Notes: generated from the sequence alone by a model not told the origin. Counted from the stretch's first letter, positions 1-8,692 are shown. The stretch is DNA of 32,462 nucleotides from Gammaproteobacteria bacterium 53_120_T64 (GCA_002162815.1 MAAT01000076.1:1-32462), one strand, 5' to 3'. Made by a program: numbers and translations.

Positions 1-1732
1 AGACATCGATATTGCTGCCCACCAGTTTGTCGACCGCAAAATTCGGCAGGCTGGTTTTAAAATCCGCCTCGTTGGAGCGGAACATCGTCGTCGCCGCCGT
101 ATTCATGTAGTTAATGGTGAGGTCAATATCCGCCATCATCAGGTTGGTACTGGCCTGCAGCAGACCCGCCTGGTAGGTCGCCGAACTGGCGGCCAGGGCT
201 TGTGCCTCGCGCTCTTGTAGCTCGGCCTCGGTGCGATCGACCCACTCCACTACCGTGCCCGTGCGCTTGCCCGCAGCGTCGGTAATAGGGCTGACGGTGG
301 CCTTCATAATGCGCCTGCCAATCAGAATCTCCGCCTCGATGGTGCTCGACAGGCTCCCGAGGATGCCGCGTTGGTGCGAGGGGTCTTTATGGAAGACATC
401 GATATTGCTGCCCACTAACTCGTCGACCTTAAAGTTCGGTAGGTCGCTCTGAAAGTCGGCCTCGTTGGCGCGGAACATCGCCGTCGCCGCCGTATTCATA
501 TAGTTAATGGTGAGGTCAAGATCCGCCATCATCAGGTTGGTACTGGCCTGCAGCAGGCCCGCCTGGTAGGTCGCCGAACTGGCGGCCAGGGCTTGTGCCT
601 CGCGCTCTTGTAGCTCGGCCTCGGTGCGATCGACCCACTCCACCACCGTGCCCGTGCGCTTGCCTTGTTCGTCGATAATGGGGCTGACGATGGCCTTCAT
701 AATGCGCGTGCCAATCAGAATCTCCGCCTCGATGGTGCTCGACAGGCTCCCGAGGATGCCGCGCTGGTGCGAGGGGTCTTTATGGAAGACATCGATATTA
801 CTGCCCACCAATTTGTCGACCGCAAAGTTCGGTAGGTCGGCCTGAAAATCGGCCTCGTTGGCGCGGAACATCGCCGTCGCCGCCGTATTCATGTAGTTAA
901 TGGTGAGGTCAATATCCGCCATCATCAGGTTGGTACTGGCCTGCAGCAGGCCCGCCTGGTAGGTCGCCGAGGAGGACGCCAGTGTTGCGGCCTCTTCCTC
1001 CTGGGCCTGGATATCGGTGCGATCAATCCACTCAACGATGGTACCCGTGCGCTGTCCACTGCTGTCGGTAATCGGGCTGACAATGGCGCGCATCAAACGG
1101 GTGCCGATGGGAATATCGGTTTCGATGGTGGCACTGAGGTGTTTTAAAATACCCCGTTGATGGGCCGCATCCTTGTGAAAAATATCAATATTGGCACCCA
1201 CTAACTTGCTGGCATCGAACTTCGGTAAGCTAGTTCGAAAGTCGGCTTCATTGGCTTTAAACAGAGCCGTTGCCGTCTTGTTCATATAGGTGATGTTGTA
1301 GTCCAGGTCGGCCATCATGATATTGGTCGAGGTTTGCTCGAGACCGGCGTGGAATTGTTCCGATTCCGCCACCTTCGCCAAAGATTCCTGGGTATTGCGC
1401 TCATAGCTGCGCTTAAAGGCCTTTAAACGCGCCAGCACCGAGCCGGCCTCATCGCCCTCGGCGCTACCCGCCGGAAAGTCTTCGCGGGTGCCCAGCTCGT
1501 CGAGCATGTTGACAGCAGAGTTGAGGGCCTCAACGGTGGGCGCTAACATGGCTTTGACCGTCGGCACCAATGCCGCCACGCAAACCACCGCCGCAAGGAT
1601 TAATGCCGCGTTCAAACCCAGCGACGAGAAGCTACTCACCGCAGCGACCACGATCAGCGCCAGACCACTGGCACCGACAGCTAACAGGGTGATTTTTTTA
1701 CTCAATGCCACATCTTGCGTATTATTTTCCAT
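1..1732 (-). CDS. Membrane-anchored chemoreceptor with tandem PAS domains (C-terminus off window)
   Basis: The frame is open from ATG at 1732 to the left edge, giving 577 codons with the 3' end missing. A GAGGT ribosome site lies 6 nt before the ATG. The N-terminus has two hydrophobic segments (about residues 14-35 and 39-59) joined by a four-residue loop, so there is an anchor hairpin but no periplasmic sensor. PAS domains follow from about residue 115. Each has an N-[IL]-MMAD start, a YMN motif, a G-[AS]-NID-[IV]-FHKD motif and an IVEWxDRT end, and they repeat every 131 residues. Four copies are at least partly visible. This PAS type is common in cytoplasmic-sensing methyl-accepting proteins. 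The gene is 116 bp downstream of cheA on the same strand, so it is probably in the che operon. The methyl-accepting signalling domain is inferred, because it would lie beyond the edge; a PAS kinase is the alternative. Confidence 0.8.
   Translation of the reverse strand, partial: MENNTQDVALSKKITLLAVGASGLALIVVAAVSSFSSLGLNAALILAAVVCVAALVPTVKAMLAPTVEALNSAVNMLDELGTREDFPAGSAEGDEAGSVLARLKAFKRSYERNTQESLAKVAESEQFHAGLEQTSTNIMMADLDYNITYMNKTATALFKANEADFRTSLPKFDASKLVGANIDIFHKDAAHQRGILKHLSATIETDIPIGTRLMRAIVSPITDSSGQRTGTIVEWIDRTDIQAQEEEAATLASSSATYQAGLLQASTNLMMADIDLTINYMNTAATAMFRANEADFQADLPNFAVDKLVGSNIDVFHKDPSHQRGILGSLSSTIEAEILIGTRIMKAIVSPIIDEQGKRTGTVVEWVDRTEAELQEREAQALAASSATYQAGLLQASTNLMMADLDLTINYMNTAATAMFRANEADFQSDLPNFKVDELVGSNIDVFHKDPSHQRGILGSLSSTIEAEILIGRRIMKATVSPITDAAGKRTGTVVEWVDRTEAELQEREAQALAASSATYQAGLLQASTNLMMADIDLTINYMNTAATTMFRSNEADFKTSLPNFAVDKLVGSNIDV
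2..1365 (-). repeat. Tandem 393-bp intragenic repeats encoding PAS units
   Basis: Equivalent points in the repeat (the codons for NIDxFHKD) fall at 2, 395, 788 and 1181, exactly 393 bp apart, or 131 codons. The copies at 2-394 and 395-787 differ at about 31 positions by hand count, so they are about 92% identical. The copy from 788 is similarly close. The N-terminal copy, from 1181 to about 1365, is clearly more diverged. The first copy in the window is cut by the edge, so the true copy number is unknown. Confidence 0.93.
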
Positions 1733-1848
1733 GCTGCCACCTCACTTTTATATTGAATAATAAAAAACTGATTCGCGACCTGCCTACTACACTGATGACA
1801 TTTCGTGCCTACACCGACTCTCTACATCTCACATCCATTGAGCATTTT

Positions 1849-4095
1849 TCAAACCCCAATGGTGGATAGTTTATCCACCAAATTGGGTACATCGACGATC
1901 ATCGCCACCTCACCATTGCCGAGTATGGTGGCACCACTTAAACCCTGTACATTTTCAAAAATACGCCCCAGTGGTTTGATCACCGTCTGGTGCTCACCGA
2001 GTAAATCATCGACCACCAAGCCGGCTTTTTTATTGCCATAGCGTGCGACAACAATATTTTCGCGGGACTTCTCGACGATTTGAGACTTCTCGCCGCTGTC
2101 AGATGAAACTGCGTCCGCTGCGTTACGGCTTGGTGTGAACACCTCGCCGAGGCGTAAATAGGGCATAATTTCACCGCGCAGGTTGATATGCTGGCTACCA
2201 TCGTAGGCGTCTTGTGCCACTTCACTGTACTCGACGCACTCATCGACCATATCCAGCGGAATCACATATGACCCGGAGCCAACCTGCACCAAAAAACCGT
2301 CGATAATGGCCATAGTCAAGGGCAAGCGAATGGTAATGACTGTACCCTCGCCGAGCGTACTTTTAATATCGATAAGTCCACGCAAGGATTCAATGTTTTG
2401 CCGCACCACGTCCATCCCCACCCCACGGCCAGATAAATTGGTGACGTTGTCGGCGGTGGAGAAACCGGCCTCAAAAATAAGCCGGTAAATCTCATCATCG
2501 CTAAGATTGTGATTGTCGCTAATCAAGCCCTTCTCGATGGCCTTAGCGAGAATTTTGTCTTTTGCCAGGCCGCGGCCATCGTCGCTAATTTCAATCACGA
2601 TGCTGCCGGAGTCGTGAAAGGCATTGAGACTAATGGTGCCACGTGGTGACTTGCCAGCTGCCTCCCGCTGCCCAGGGGTTTCCAGGCCGTGATCAATCGA
2701 GTTGCGCACCAGGTGCATCAGGGGGTCAGCCATTTTATCGACCACCACTTTGTCGAGCTCGGTGTCACCACCACTGATCTCCAGGTCAATTTCTTTGCCC
2801 AAGTCGCGACTATTTTCCCTCACCACCCGCCTAAAACGCGCAAAGGTATCGCCAATCTGCACCATGCGCAGACTCAGGGAGGTATCGCGGATCGCCTCCA
2901 CGAGGCCACCGAGTTTTTCGGTCGCATCCACCAAGCCATTATTTTCGGATTCACGGGCCAACAGATGGGTGTTAGCGCCGGCGATCACCAACTCACCGAC
3001 CAGGGTGATCAGCTCTTCGAGCTTGGCGGCACTGACGCGAACCACCTTGCACTCCTCCTGGCGTTTAATGGCTGCATCGACGAGTGGTGCCTCAATTAAA
3101 CCCTCGCTGACGGCTAACTCGCCCACAAAGGGCACCGGGTCACTCGCTGGGTCGCTACCTGCAGCAGCCTCGCTGAGTTGCGAGCTTTGCAGAACAAGAA
3201 TACTCTCCAATTCGCGATGGGTGAGAATGCCCGTACGCGTGAGGATTTCACCGATGCGATAATGGCCCTCTGGAAGATCTTCGAGTAATTTTAGATAGAT
3301 TTCGACATGGCTATGGGGCGGTAATATATTGACCTTGCAGTCGTCCTGAACAAACTCAAAGACAGCGGTGATTTCGGCTTTATCTGCCGTAGTGGCGAAA
3401 TTAATTTCAAAGCCCAGGTAACAACTCTCGGCATCCATTGCCGCCGGCTCGGGCAGCTGCTCGTCGATGGTTTCTAGGCTGAGAATAGTACCTATCGTAT
3501 TCAGGTAGCGAATAAACGACAGTGGCTCCATACCATTGCGCAGCACGTCGGGGCCAAAGCGCAGAGAGATATGCCAGCTCTCATTTTCTACGGTCTCACC
3601 ATCCAGCGCTTGAACAACCGCTGCGCCAGTATCACTACTCGCGGGCGTAGCGCTCTCTGCGGCTGGGCCAGCGCTATCACCCTCCGGTGTCGAGCTCTCG
3701 GAGCCGTTCAAATACTGCGCCAGCTGCTCGCTCAGCACAGTGCCCTGCTGACTATCTTCGGCAGATAATTCACTGCTAATTTCGAGGGCGACATCGAGTA
3801 GGGCCGAAATATGGTCGCGCGACTTGAGAAGAACCGAGAGCAAGTCTTCATTGAGGACGATATCGCCATCGCGAACACTGTCCATGACACTTTCGGCACC
3901 GTGGGTAAAGCTCACCACCTCGGTAAAGCCAAACATACCCGAGGTACCCTTGAGCGTGTGTACGACACGGAAGAGAGCATTTATGATTTCACTATCATTG
4001 CTCTTGTCTTCGAGCTTGAGGAGTAGATCCTCCATCTCATCCAACAAATCTTTCGATTCTTCAAGAAAACCCTGCAAGCCTTCATCAAGACTCAT
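1849..4095 (-). CDS. cheA: Chemotaxis histidine kinase CheA with MshEN-like tandem motif
   Basis: A 748-residue CheA, the kinase that phosphorylates CheY in response to MCP arrays. Domains in order: an N-terminal HPt domain with phospho-acceptor His46 (VVHTLKG); an Ala/Ser/Pro-rich linker (about 131-172); an alpha/beta module (about 173-260) where enteric CheA has P2; a pair of G-x6-G-x13-Q motifs (280-303 and 323-346) resembling MshEN; P3 dimerisation (about 350-410); an HATPase with N-box N465/D468/H469, G1 D506-x-G and G2 G556-x-G-x-G; and a C-terminal CheW-like domain (about 595-748) that couples it to receptors. ATG at 4095 has AGGG 8 nt upstream. It sits 60 bp downstream of the STAS gene and 116 bp upstream of the PAS receptor gene. 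Identity as CheA is secure; the middle-domain function is inferred. Confidence 0.96.
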   Translation of the reverse strand: MSLDEGLQGFLEESKDLLDEMEDLLLKLEDKSNDSEIINALFRVVHTLKGTSGMFGFTEVVSFTHGAESVMDSVRDGDIVLNEDLLSVLLKSRDHISALLDVALEISSELSAEDSQQGTVLSEQLAQYLNGSESSTPEGDSAGPAAESATPASSDTGAAVVQALDGETVENESWHISLRFGPDVLRNGMEPLSFIRYLNTIGTILSLETIDEQLPEPAAMDAESCYLGFEINFATTADKAEITAVFEFVQDDCKVNILPPHSHVEIYLKLLEDLPEGHYRIGEILTRTGILTHRELESILVLQSSQLSEAAAGSDPASDPVPFVGELAVSEGLIEAPLVDAAIKRQEECKVVRVSAAKLEELITLVGELVIAGANTHLLARESENNGLVDATEKLGGLVEAIRDTSLSLRMVQIGDTFARFRRVVRENSRDLGKEIDLEISGGDTELDKVVVDKMADPLMHLVRNSIDHGLETPGQREAAGKSPRGTISLNAFHDSGSIVIEISDDGRGLAKDKILAKAIEKGLISDNHNLSDDEIYRLIFEAGFSTADNVTNLSGRGVGMDVVRQNIESLRGLIDIKSTLGEGTVITIRLPLTMAIIDGFLVQVGSGSYVIPLDMVDECVEYSEVAQDAYDGSQHINLRGEIMPYLRLGEVFTPSRNAADAVSSDSGEKSQIVEKSRENIVVARYGNKKAGLVVDDLLGEHQTVIKPLGRIFENVQGLSGATILGNGEVAMIVDVPNLVDKLSTIGV

Positions 4096-4155
4096 CGCTA
4101 CAACCCTGTATTGGTTAATCTTTATTGGTTTTTTTAATCAAGTACTACATTTTAT

Positions 4156-4476
4156 TCACGCAGCATCCGGCAATGTAAAGCGCTCCGTCAATTGAAAAAT
4201 CTCCATCAACTCACGCACGTTTTCACTCCAGGATAAAATGGACAACTGGCCATCGGACTTCTGCGATTGGCGATGGCATTGCAACAACAACTGTATGCCT
4301 GAACTATCGATTTCACCCACTTGGTCGAGTTCCACACTGAAGGTTTTAAAGTCGTCAAAGTAAGGTAGCAGTGCCGCGAGTGTCTCCTCAGCGGCATAGA
4401 TATCCATATCACCTTGAAAGCGTAACTTGCAAACACCGGTCTTTTTATTACTGCCTTTTAACTTGCTAATATCCAT
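4156..4476 (-). CDS. STAS-domain protein of the chemosensory operon
   Basis: A single STAS (anti-anti-sigma-like) domain of 106 residues from ATG 4476; an upstream in-frame GTG at 4485 would add three residues. The conserved loop DSSGIQLLL (following VGEI) carries the serine pair where SpoIIAA-type proteins are phosphorylated. Such proteins bind partner proteins and switch on phosphorylation of this serine. In several proteobacterial chemosensory clusters a STAS gene sits between cheY and cheA, as here (36 bp after cheY, 60 bp before cheA). No kinase or phosphatase of the SpoIIAB or PP2C type is visible nearby, so its partner is unknown. It could act as a scaffold or adaptor in the array; the sequence does not decide. 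Confidence 0.88.
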   Translation of the reverse strand: MDISKLKGSNKKTGVCKLRFQGDMDIYAAEETLAALLPYFDDFKTFSVELDQVGEIDSSGIQLLLQCHRQSQKSDGQLSILSWSENVRELMEIFQLTERFTLPDAA

Positions 4477-4512
4477 GACAAGCACTCAAATAATCATTCC
4501 ATTGAAGAATTA

Positions 4513-4881
4513 TTAGGGTAAAACCAGTTTCTCAACGGCCGATAGCAAAACTGCCGGCTGAAAGGGTTTGACTATCCAGGCTTTGGCGCCCGCCATTTTC
4601 CCGGCTTTCATTTTTGACTCTTCAGACTCTGTGGTGAGCATACATATCGGCGTAAATTTATATTTCGGCAAGGCCTTAATTTTCTTGACCATGGTAATAC
4701 CATCCATTTTCGGCATGTTCACGTCACTAATAATCAAGTGGATTTTTTCGCCGGTTAATTTCGACAAGCCATCCTCTCCATCGACCGCATCAATTACGTT
4801 ATAGCCCGCAGATTTTAAGGTAGTTGCCAGTACAATGCGCACCGAAGATGAATCATCAACAATCAAAATCGTTTTAGCCAT
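4513..4881 (-). CDS. cheY: CheY-like single-domain response regulator
   Basis: A stand-alone receiver domain of 122 residues from ATG 4881, with GAGGG 6 nt upstream; a TTG two codons earlier is less likely. All phosphotransfer residues are present: an acidic pair in IVDDS near the N-terminus, phospho-acceptor Asp53 (SDVNMPKMDG), Thr83/84 in MLTTES, and Lys105 in VKPF. There is no output domain, so it should work by binding a target such as the flagellar motor switch or another cluster protein. It is 9 bp downstream of the soluble MCP gene and just upstream of the STAS and cheA genes, so it is the likely phosphorylation partner of this CheA. Whether it is the motor-binding CheY or a phosphate sink cannot be told. 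Confidence 0.93.
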   Translation of the reverse strand: MAKTILIVDDSSSVRIVLATTLKSAGYNVIDAVDGEDGLSKLTGEKIHLIISDVNMPKMDGITMVKKIKALPKYKFTPICMLTTESEESKMKAGKMAGAKAWIVKPFQPAVLLSAVEKLVLP

Positions 4882-4890
4882 TTCCAACCC

Positions 4891-6087
4891 TCACAAAAAA
4901 GAAACCTCACCCGCTACCGCATTCTTTGAACCCTCATCATCACCCATAAAAGCCCGCAAATTCTGGCGCTCTTCGTCGGTGGTGAAGCGAGTATTCATCT
5001 CGACTAACCAGGGTTCGTAGTCGATCTCCCGGGTATTATTTTCTATCGATTCAGCCAGTATTTCTAAACCACTGTCACAACTTGTCGAGACGTTGTGAAG
5101 AATTTGCCCGACTCTATCCTGAAATTGCAGGGCAATAATGGCCTCGCTGACACTCTGTTTGTAGGTTGTATCGATGCCCTGCATTGTTTCCAAGGACACC
5201 AACAAATTATTCATGGTTGTGTCGTGCACTGCTAAAATCGTTGTCATATTCCTATTCGAGGTTTCGACAACCTTGACTTCAACCTCGGCGGTTTCGTCGG
5301 CACTCATCTGCGTATGATGAATTTTTTCCTGAATATCTTCCGAACTCGCCACCATTGCCTCGGCAATTTCAGCACTGCGCATCGCCAGAGCCCGTACCTC
5401 GGAGGCCACCACACCAAAACCCTTGCCGGCTTCACCTGCCCGTGCCGCCTCGATGGTCGCGTTTAGGGCCAGCAACTTAGTCTGTGTCGATATTTCCATT
5501 ACGTCGTTGGCCATGCTCTCCAAGCCGCAGGTCAGAGGCCCTAGGCTTTTAACGTCTTCTAGCAAAGTGCTCCGGGTTTCAACAGTACTTTTTAGTGCAT
5601 TGGCAACGGCTTCCATTTTGCCTCTAACATCGGAACCATCGCTGCGGTCTTCGGTGCGCTCAACAATTTCTGCCACCACAACATTACACAGATTCATGGC
5701 GATTGAAATCTCTTCGGCCATGGATGCGATGGCCTGAGAGATACCCGTTATCTCATCGTCGAGTATTTGAATCGAAGAGTTAATTTGCCGGGACCAAATC
5801 GGAAAAGCCGTTTCGCACAATTCATTGAGGCCCACGGTGGTATGGTCGCGCGGGTTGTTTTGAAATTCGTCATCCGCCTTTTGTAGATTGTCATAGCGCT
5901 CGCGACCCGTCGCACCTCTAGAGTTTGCGATATCAACGGGCAACAGCAGCATCGCCACAGCGCCGGCGCTTTCATTGCCAATCGGCGAGCTGGCATTTAT
6001 GACTTCAAAACCGGCATCGCGCAATGCAGCAGCAACTGCTGTACCAATACAACAGCCCTCATCAACAAGAATAATATGGTTCGACAT
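4891..6087 (-). CDS. Soluble methyl-accepting chemotaxis protein with receiver-like N-terminus
   Basis: A 398-residue protein without membrane segments, and the first gene of the minus-strand che operon. The C-terminal half has the invariant MCP hairpin tip (about residues 201-235: [20 protein letters not shown], then [10 protein letters not shown]), which binds CheA and CheW. The N-terminal 50 residues look like the start of a receiver fold: a hydrophobic strand, an acidic pair (D9, E10), a helix and a second strand. The rest of a receiver is missing. [14 protein letters not shown] segment begins the helical part, a pattern I associate with soluble MCPs in STAS-containing clusters. Start is ATG 6087; a GTG at 6102, preceded by GGGTG, is a real alternative and would add five residues. 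The signal it senses is unknown. Confidence 0.88.
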   Translation of the reverse strand: MSNHIILVDEGCCIGTAVAAALRDAGFEVINASSPIGNESAGAVAMLLLPVDIANSRGATGRERYDNLQKADDEFQNNPRDHTTVGLNELCETAFPIWSRQINSSIQILDDEITGISQAIASMAEEISIAMNLCNVVVAEIVERTEDRSDGSDVRGKMEAVANALKSTVETRSTLLEDVKSLGPLTCGLESMANDVMEISTQTKLLALNATIEAARAGEAGKGFGVVASEVRALAMRSAEIAEAMVASSEDIQEKIHHTQMSADETAEVEVKVVETSNRNMTTILAVHDTTMNNLLVSLETMQGIDTTYKQSVSEAIIALQFQDRVGQILHNVSTSCDSGLEILAESIENNTREIDYEPWLVEMNTRFTTDEERQNLRAFMGDDEGSKNAVAGEVSFL

Positions 6088-6102
6088 GGATTCAGAATTC
6101 AC

Positions 6103-6514
6103 TTAAATCACCCAGTCAATCGTTGATGAACATCTCATGCAAATATAAGCCCTATCTTGCGGTTAAAGTTATTTAGAGTTCAATAATGTATAACCAGCTG
6201 TATGTAAATGCGCTGAAATTTATTTATAGCTCTTGAAAATCATATTTGCAATATTTATCGATCAAACGGAGATCCAATCCACAAACCACCTAAGCCCGCC
6301 AACCAATAGGAAAAAGATACTGCTCGCAAGACTCAAATCTTGTGTTAGCCTAGGATTGAATAAACATTATTAGCTGATTAATGGGCTGGAATATTCGCCT
6401 GTGATTTAACTAACATTATGGCGTTCGCGTTATAGCGCGGAGTGATAAGAAAAAAACCAATAGCAATAAAATATAATAAAGCCCTGACCCATACTCACTA
6501 CAAGGGAATGACTA
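6103..6514. other. Divergent intergenic region between two chemosensory units
   Basis: About 410 bp, AT-rich, with no credible ORF. It must hold the promoters of both the minus-strand che operon and the plus-strand PAS/MCP pair. A TATAAT lies at 6472-6477 on the plus strand, 38 nt before the PAS gene, but has no recognisable -35. I searched by eye for flagellar sigma-28 elements (TAAAGTTT, spacer of about 11, GCCGATAA); a TAAAGTTA at about 6164 has no matching -10. No terminator or clear operator was seen. Confidence 0.6.
6472..6477 (+). promoter_or_regulatory. Possible -10 element for the PAS/MCP pair
   Basis: A perfect TATAAT upstream of the PAS gene, but no TTGACA-like hexamer at 16-18 bp. 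The surrounding sequence is A-rich, so chance is a serious alternative. Confidence 0.3.
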
Positions 6515-7054
6515 ATGACAGAGAATCCAGTGAGGCCAACTCGTGAAGAGGCGGTGTTTAACGACAGCGAACTGATGGTGACGCAATCCGACCTCAATGG
6601 CGCACTTATCTATTGCAATGATGTTTATTGTCGCGTCATGGAAGCGACAACAGCCGAAGCTCTAGGCCAAATAATGAGTTTCTCATGGCACCCGGATATG
6701 CCTCGCTCTCTACTCAAGCGCGTTTTAGATACAGACCCTGCGGTGGGTGAGCTTTTCCTGTACGTCAAGCATATTACCCAGTCCGGTAAATTTGTCTGGG
6801 TTCTTGCGCAAGTCAGCCCGCTCTTCAATGGCAGTGACGAGCACATTGGCTATAACAGTGTCAGACGTAGCGTCACACCCGAGGTCGTCCTTCAGATTGC
6901 CGACCTGTACAGAAGTATAAGAAGCGAAGAGCAACGACACCCCGATCCCGATGCTGCAATGCTGGCCGGAGAGAATTTGCTCAACACCATGTTGACCGAC
7001 CAGGGACACGATTACCCCGAGTTCATCTGGTCAATAATGGGTACCAAATTATGA
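6515..7054 (+). CDS. Aer-type PAS domain protein (stand-alone sensor)
   Basis: A 179-residue soluble protein that is essentially one PAS domain (about 15-125) plus a C-terminal tail. It resembles the PAS module of the aerotaxis receptor Aer: [11 protein letters not shown] at the start, YCND, HPDMP at 59-63, [19 protein letters not shown], and [12 protein letters not shown]. In Aer this domain binds FAD and reads cellular redox state. The FAD-contacting histidine is kept (H59), but the arginine before it in E. coli Aer is Trp58 here. There is no HAMP or MCP domain. Its stop overlaps the start of the MCP-PilZ gene (ATGA), so the two are translationally coupled. The ATG at 6515 has AAGGGA 7 nt upstream. 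Cofactor binding is inferred. Confidence 0.87.
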   Translation: MTENPVRPTREEAVFNDSELMVTQSDLNGALIYCNDVYCRVMEATTAEALGQIMSFSWHPDMPRSLLKRVLDTDPAVGELFLYVKHITQSGKFVWVLAQVSPLFNGSDEHIGYNSVRRSVTPEVVLQIADLYRSIRSEEQRHPDPDAAMLAGENLLNTMLTDQGHDYPEFIWSIMGTKL

Positions 7055-8586
7055 AACTCGTCCGCAATAAGCAAGTTGTACAGGAAAACACCCCCTGTGC
7101 CGAATGTGACGCCCTACGTAGTGAGCTTGAAACCTATAAAAGTGGCGCAAACCATTTCCTTAAAGCCATGAACCAGGTGCGCGCCGGCGACCTCAGTGTA
7201 CGTATCACCAATTGGGACGAATTCGGCGACTTCACCCCGCTAATGATCGCGTTTAATGCCGCTGCCGACTTAGCTGACACGTATATTCGCGAGTCCACTA
7301 ACGTACTGGAACATATCGCACAGCAGCAATATTTCCGCACCTTTCTCGAGCAGGGAATGCCTGGGAACTATCTTAAAGCCGCTAAAAACATTGTCGATAC
7401 CCAAGCCTATATCGCCCAAGTACACACCGACCGCAACCATGAAATGCTGGATTTGGCCAACAATCTCGAGCTTGAAGTTCAGGCGGCCATAGCCGTGGTG
7501 CAAAGCACCAGTGAAACCATGCTCGACACCACCCAGGGTATGACGGTGAACCTAGAGGATGTCAACGATCAAGCCAACACGGTTGCCGACACCTCCACCG
7601 AAATATCAACCAGCGTAGAAGCTTGCGCTCAAGCCCTCGAGGCCATGTCTACCTCGGCGGAAGAGATTACCGCACAGTCGGAATCATCACTTAAAGCCAG
7701 CATGTCCGCCGAACGGGAGCTCGAAAAAACCAACGATATCGTCAATGGCCTAACCCTTGCTATCAATGAAATTAGTACCATCTCCAATGTCATTAAGGAA
7801 ATTGCCGGGCAAACAAACCTGCTGGCCCTCAATGCCACCATAGAAGCAGCACGCGCCGGAGAAGCCGGTAAAGGCTTTACAGTAGTCGCCTCGGAGGTAA
7901 AAGATTTGGCAAGCCAGACGGCAACAGCCACCGGCAGAGTCGACGCACAGATTAAAGAAGTGCAGCAAATGGCCCTGCAAACCTCACTGGCTATCGAAAA
8001 AATAGGTGTGTCTATTCTGCAGTCCAGTGGGATTTCTAAAACCGTTGCCCAAAATGTTGAGCAACAAATGGCCACTACCGAGGAAATGAATCACAATATT
8101 AGCACCGCTGCCGAGGCGACAAAAATATCGGCCGCCAACATTCAGCAGGTCGCCGATAAAACCAGCTTTTGCCAAGACTTGGCCTCCGAAGTTACCGAGG
8201 GTTCATCGAGTGTCATTACGGCCACTCGGTCGCTAACCGAGAACGTCACTAATATTTTAAGTAATTTAAGAAATTATGACGCCTTCAATCGACGCGGCCA
8301 ACATCGGCAAACCCCAGCGCAACAACTAGAATGCGCCATTCATGCCAATGGCCAAGTTTATAACGGCATCATAAAGAATATTAGCGCGGGTGGTGCGGCC
8401 ATCACCGTCATAACACCCTTGCGGGTTGATGACAGACTCGGCTTTAGCTGTAATAACTCCGATGAAATTATCTCGGTGATTATTGCCTCCGACGAGAACG
8501 GCCTGCGGATTAAATTCTCAAATAAACAAAATGGCAAGATTGCACGCTTACTCGATACTATTAACAGCGATGCTTTTTTACTTTAA
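7051..8586 (+). CDS. Cytoplasmic methyl-accepting chemotaxis protein with C-terminal PilZ domain
   Basis: A 511-residue soluble receptor. The N-terminus has a C16-x-x-C19 pair, then a HAMP-like segment (about 36-75: [18 protein letters not shown]) and a second helical stretch (about 90-120). The MCP signalling domain follows, with its hairpin tip at about 254-288 ([20 protein letters not shown], then [11 protein letters not shown]). Residues about 410-505 form a PilZ domain with both c-di-GMP contacts intact: R415-x3-R419 and N443-x-S445-x2-G448. No transmembrane segment is present. It overlaps the PAS gene by 4 bp, so that protein is the probable sensory input. MCPs ending in PilZ are known; Azospirillum Tlp1 is an example in which c-di-GMP modulates chemotaxis. 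Motif-level evidence is strong; binding is inferred. Confidence 0.93.
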   Translation: MKLVRNKQVVQENTPCAECDALRSELETYKSGANHFLKAMNQVRAGDLSVRITNWDEFGDFTPLMIAFNAAADLADTYIRESTNVLEHIAQQQYFRTFLEQGMPGNYLKAAKNIVDTQAYIAQVHTDRNHEMLDLANNLELEVQAAIAVVQSTSETMLDTTQGMTVNLEDVNDQANTVADTSTEISTSVEACAQALEAMSTSAEEITAQSESSLKASMSAERELEKTNDIVNGLTLAINEISTISNVIKEIAGQTNLLALNATIEAARAGEAGKGFTVVASEVKDLASQTATATGRVDAQIKEVQQMALQTSLAIEKIGVSILQSSGISKTVAQNVEQQMATTEEMNHNISTAAEATKISAANIQQVADKTSFCQDLASEVTEGSSSVITATRSLTENVTNILSNLRNYDAFNRRGQHRQTPAQQLECAIHANGQVYNGIIKNISAGGAAITVITPLRVDDRLGFSCNNSDEIISVIIASDENGLRIKFSNKQNGKIARLLDTINSDAFLL

Positions 8587-8641
8587 CCCTTCATTCACAC
8601 CCAACTTTAAAAAACATCTGGCCATAAAATAAGAGCTATTA

Positions 8642-8692
8642 ATGACCGATACTACAAAAACCATCACCTATCACTCATTATTTAATGTTTAA
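8642..8692 (+). CDS. Possible 16-codon leader ORF overlapping the ABC1 gene start
   Basis: An ATG at 8642 with AAGAG 6 nt upstream opens a 16-codon ORF (begins MTDTTKTITY) that ends in TAA at 8690-8692, just past the ATG (8685) of the ABC1 gene in another frame. The ABC1 ATG itself has no recognisable ribosome site. The small ORF may therefore couple translation into the kinase gene, or it may be the true N-terminus displaced by a one-base frameshift. It may also be coincidence. Confidence 0.35.
   Translation: MTDTTKTITYHSLFNV

Noticed and set aside
231-845. Two near-identical plus-strand ORFs of 73 codons
   Set aside because: They are shadows of the tandem PAS repeats on the minus strand; their similarity comes from the repeat.
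2-1365. Regularly spaced repeats considered as a CRISPR or other non-coding array
   Set aside because: The 393-bp period keeps an open frame and the units encode PAS domains throughout.
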